A stretch of DNA of 64,000 bases from contig CP053155.1 in NCBI GenBank assembly GCA_014607495.2, forward strand, positions 186,001-250,000, read 5' to 3'. The stretch's first letter is position 1. Every line of letters starts with the position of its first letter. The DNA is from Carposina sasakii. Taxonomy: Eukaryota > Arthropoda > Insecta > Lepidoptera > Carposinidae. Of the stretch, positions 62,121 to 64,000 are shown piece after piece. The translations under genes and the position numbers were made by a program. The notes below the pieces were generated by a model. It was not told where the DNA came from. It saw nothing but the letters and a program-made list of their open reading frames with translations, and did not search any database.

Positions 62121-63212
62121 ACTCAGTAAATTTTACAAGAAATGACACTACTCAAATCCACGACTCGAGTCCGAGGAAATTTGTGAAATTATTTTTCGCT
62201 CAGAATTCTAAAATAATTCAGACTCGGGTGTCGACGAAATCCACTACTTTTGTGTCGACAAAAAATGGGTCGACAAAAAATGGGTCGACGAAAAATGGGT
62301 CTACGAATGGGTCGACGAAAACCACTACTTTTGTGTCGACGACGAAAACCACTCAATTTGTCGACACTCAGTAGATTTTACAAGAAATGACACTGCTCAA
62401 ATCCCTGACTCGAGTCCGAGTAAATTTGTGAAATTATTTTTCGCTCAGAATTCTAAAATAATTCAGACTCGTGTGTCGACGAAATCCACTACTTTTGTGT
62501 CGACGAAAAATGGGTCGACGAAATCCACTACTTTCGTGTCGACGAATGGGTCGACGAAATCCACTACTTTTGTGTCGACGAATGGGTCGACGAAATCCAC
62601 TACTTTTGTGTCGACGAATGGGTCGACAAAATCCACTACTTTTGTGTCGACGAATGTGTCGACGAATGGGTCGACGAAATCCACTACTTTTGTGTCGACG
62701 AATGGGTCGACGAATTCCACTACTTTTGTGGCGACGAATGGGTCGACGAAATCCACTACTTTTGTGTCGACGAATGGGTCGACGAAAAACACTACTTTTG
62801 GGTCGACGACGAAAACCACTCAATTTGTCGACACTCAGTAGATTTTACAAGAAATGACACTACTCAAATCCCTGACTCGAGTCCGAGTAAATTTGTGAAA
62901 TTATTTTTCGCTCAGAATTCTAAAATAATTCAGACTCGTGTGTCGACGAAATCCACTACTTTTGTGTCGACGAATGGGTCGACGAAATCCACTACTTTTG
63001 TGTCGACGAATGGGTCGACGAAATCCACTACTTTTGTGTAAACGAAAAATGGGTCGACGAAAACCACTACTTTTGTGTCGACGACGAAAACCACTCAATT
63101 TGTCGACACTCAGTAAATTTTACAAGAAATGACACTACTCAAATCCCTGACTCGAGTCCGAGTAAATTTGTGAAATTATTTTTCGCTCAGAATTCTAAAA
63201 TAATTCAGACTC
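62121..63212. repeat. hr6: hr-like array between U2-C and U2-D
   Basis: Four long palindromes (near 62163, 62405, 62877 and 63150). The left end matches the start of hr4 (GGGTCGACAAAAAATGGG block), while the right part matches hr3 (nine-unit block, GTGTAAACG variant). hr6 is therefore a hybrid array, as expected for recombination between hrs. Confidence 0.93.
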
Positions 63213-64000
63213 GTGTGTGTGTTAACGCAGATGACACGGTGGAAAGTTATTTGTACAGTCTGCGCTGTGTGGGTGTCAAAGTTGAGCAATTGATTAACGA
63301 GCAAAAGGAGGTGCAGGAGCGACACAACGAACAAACGCAGCGTTTAAACACACAATTGGACGACATCGGTCAACAAAATCGCGGTTTAGAAGCTCACGTT
63401 CATACTCTTCGGGAAAACTGTGAGAGTTTGCAGGCTACCATTAATTATAACGTCATAGAATTGGCAAAATTGGGTGCCGCAATCGGAGACAAGGATCATG
63501 AGCTTGAGAATTTGTACAGACAAAATGAAATTTATGTGGCGCAAAATGCAGAAATGAGCGGCAAATTGGCGGAATCAGAGCAGGCGTATAGAGCGGTCGG
63601 AGAAAAGTTAAACGTCAGCGACGAGGAGAACACGCATTTGTTGAAAACAAAGTCACAGCTAGAGTCAAGGATTAGCGAACTAGAAGCGGAATTGGCTATC
63701 GAAAGGGAAAATTGTCGCATGCAGCGGAACACTTGTAACGAATTGCTGCACAAAAACGACAGGGAAAACGCCGATAAAAATCGGAACCGAATGGCGTTAG
63801 AGAACCGGTGCAACGAACTAGAGAGTGATGTAAAAAAACTTTACACCGAAAAACATATGGTCACCGAACAGGCAGCCGCTCAGCGCGAAACGATAAAGCG
63901 TTTGATGATAGAGGTGGAGCAGGGTAAACATCAGTGTATTCTTTTGAGCGGTAGTTTGGCGCAAAAAAGTCAAGAATTCAATTTATGCGAAGCGCGCATC
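63213..64000 (+). pseudogene. Desmoplakin-like gene, copy D, runs off the window
   Basis: First about 263 codons of a third U2 module. It carries the copy B residues (GDKDHELEN, AEMSGKLAES) rather than those of copy C. It starts from the same hr junction and is cut by the window end. Confidence 0.6.

Overview
The window reads as insect large-DNA-virus sequence of baculovirus type, closest in gene content and local gene order to betabaculoviruses (granuloviruses), mixed with insect-type DNA. Recognisable viral genes are odv-e25, p18, p33, an iap, odv-e66, a Cu/Zn sod, p74 (pif-0), pif-3, p47, an Ac38-type Nudix hydrolase, p24, a 38.7K-like gene, a desmoplakin-like gene and a lef-3-like gene. 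The neighbour pairs odv-e25/p18/p33, sod/p74 and p47/Nudix/p24/38.7K match orders known in granuloviruses. Many genes are cut or broken, and a BEL/Pao LTR retrotransposon with a clean target-site duplication sits inside one copy. I favour an endogenised, amplified baculovirus-like locus in an insect (probably lepidopteran) genome. A rearranged virus genome carrying host insertions, or a collapsed or concatenated assembly, cannot be excluded from sequence alone.

Layout. 1-5050 is single-copy viral DNA (odv-e25, a PIF-like fragment, p18, p33, iap, odv-e66 fragment, sod). After that come two modules separated by hr-like repeat arrays. Module U1 is p74, truncated pif-3, a 255-aa unknown, a coiled-coil gene, a small acidic gene, p47, Nudix, p24 and a 38.7K fragment. 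Module U2 is desmoplakin-like, lef-3-like, an IAP RING relic, a 185-aa unknown, an N-truncated 398-aa unknown, a 59-aa membrane protein, insect-like DNA and a DEDD-like gene. The order is hr1 (5100-6911), U1-A (6911-22320, carrying the retrotransposon at 9510-15769), hr2 (22320-23553), U1-B (23554-32655), hr3 (32656-33880), U2-B (33881-41400), hr4 (41405-44046), U1-C (44047-53404), hr5 (53405-54617), U2-C (54618-62120), hr6 (62121-63212), and the start of a third U2 (63213-64000).

The hr arrays combine a 36-bp SalI-type unit (two GTCGAC sites) with a roughly 55-65-bp imperfect palindrome containing CTCGAG and GAATTC cores. They lie at every module boundary and are the likely recombination sites. 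Because 36 is a multiple of 3 and the unit is free of stops in all frames, the arrays produce many artefactual ORFs, and two genes (38.7K and desmoplakin-like) run in frame into them.

Functionally the genes fall into oral-entry and envelope proteins (P74, PIF-3, ODV-E25, P18, P33, ODV-E66), late transcription and DNA metabolism (P47, LEF-3-like), capsid or cytoskeleton-like proteins (P24, desmoplakin-like), and host-interaction proteins (IAP, SOD, Nudix). Copy integrity varies. P74 and P24 are intact in B and C and broken in A. P47 and Nudix are broken in all three copies, largely by different lesions. PIF-3, LEF-3-like, 38.7K and the 398-aa gene are truncated identically in every copy, so they were cut before the amplification.
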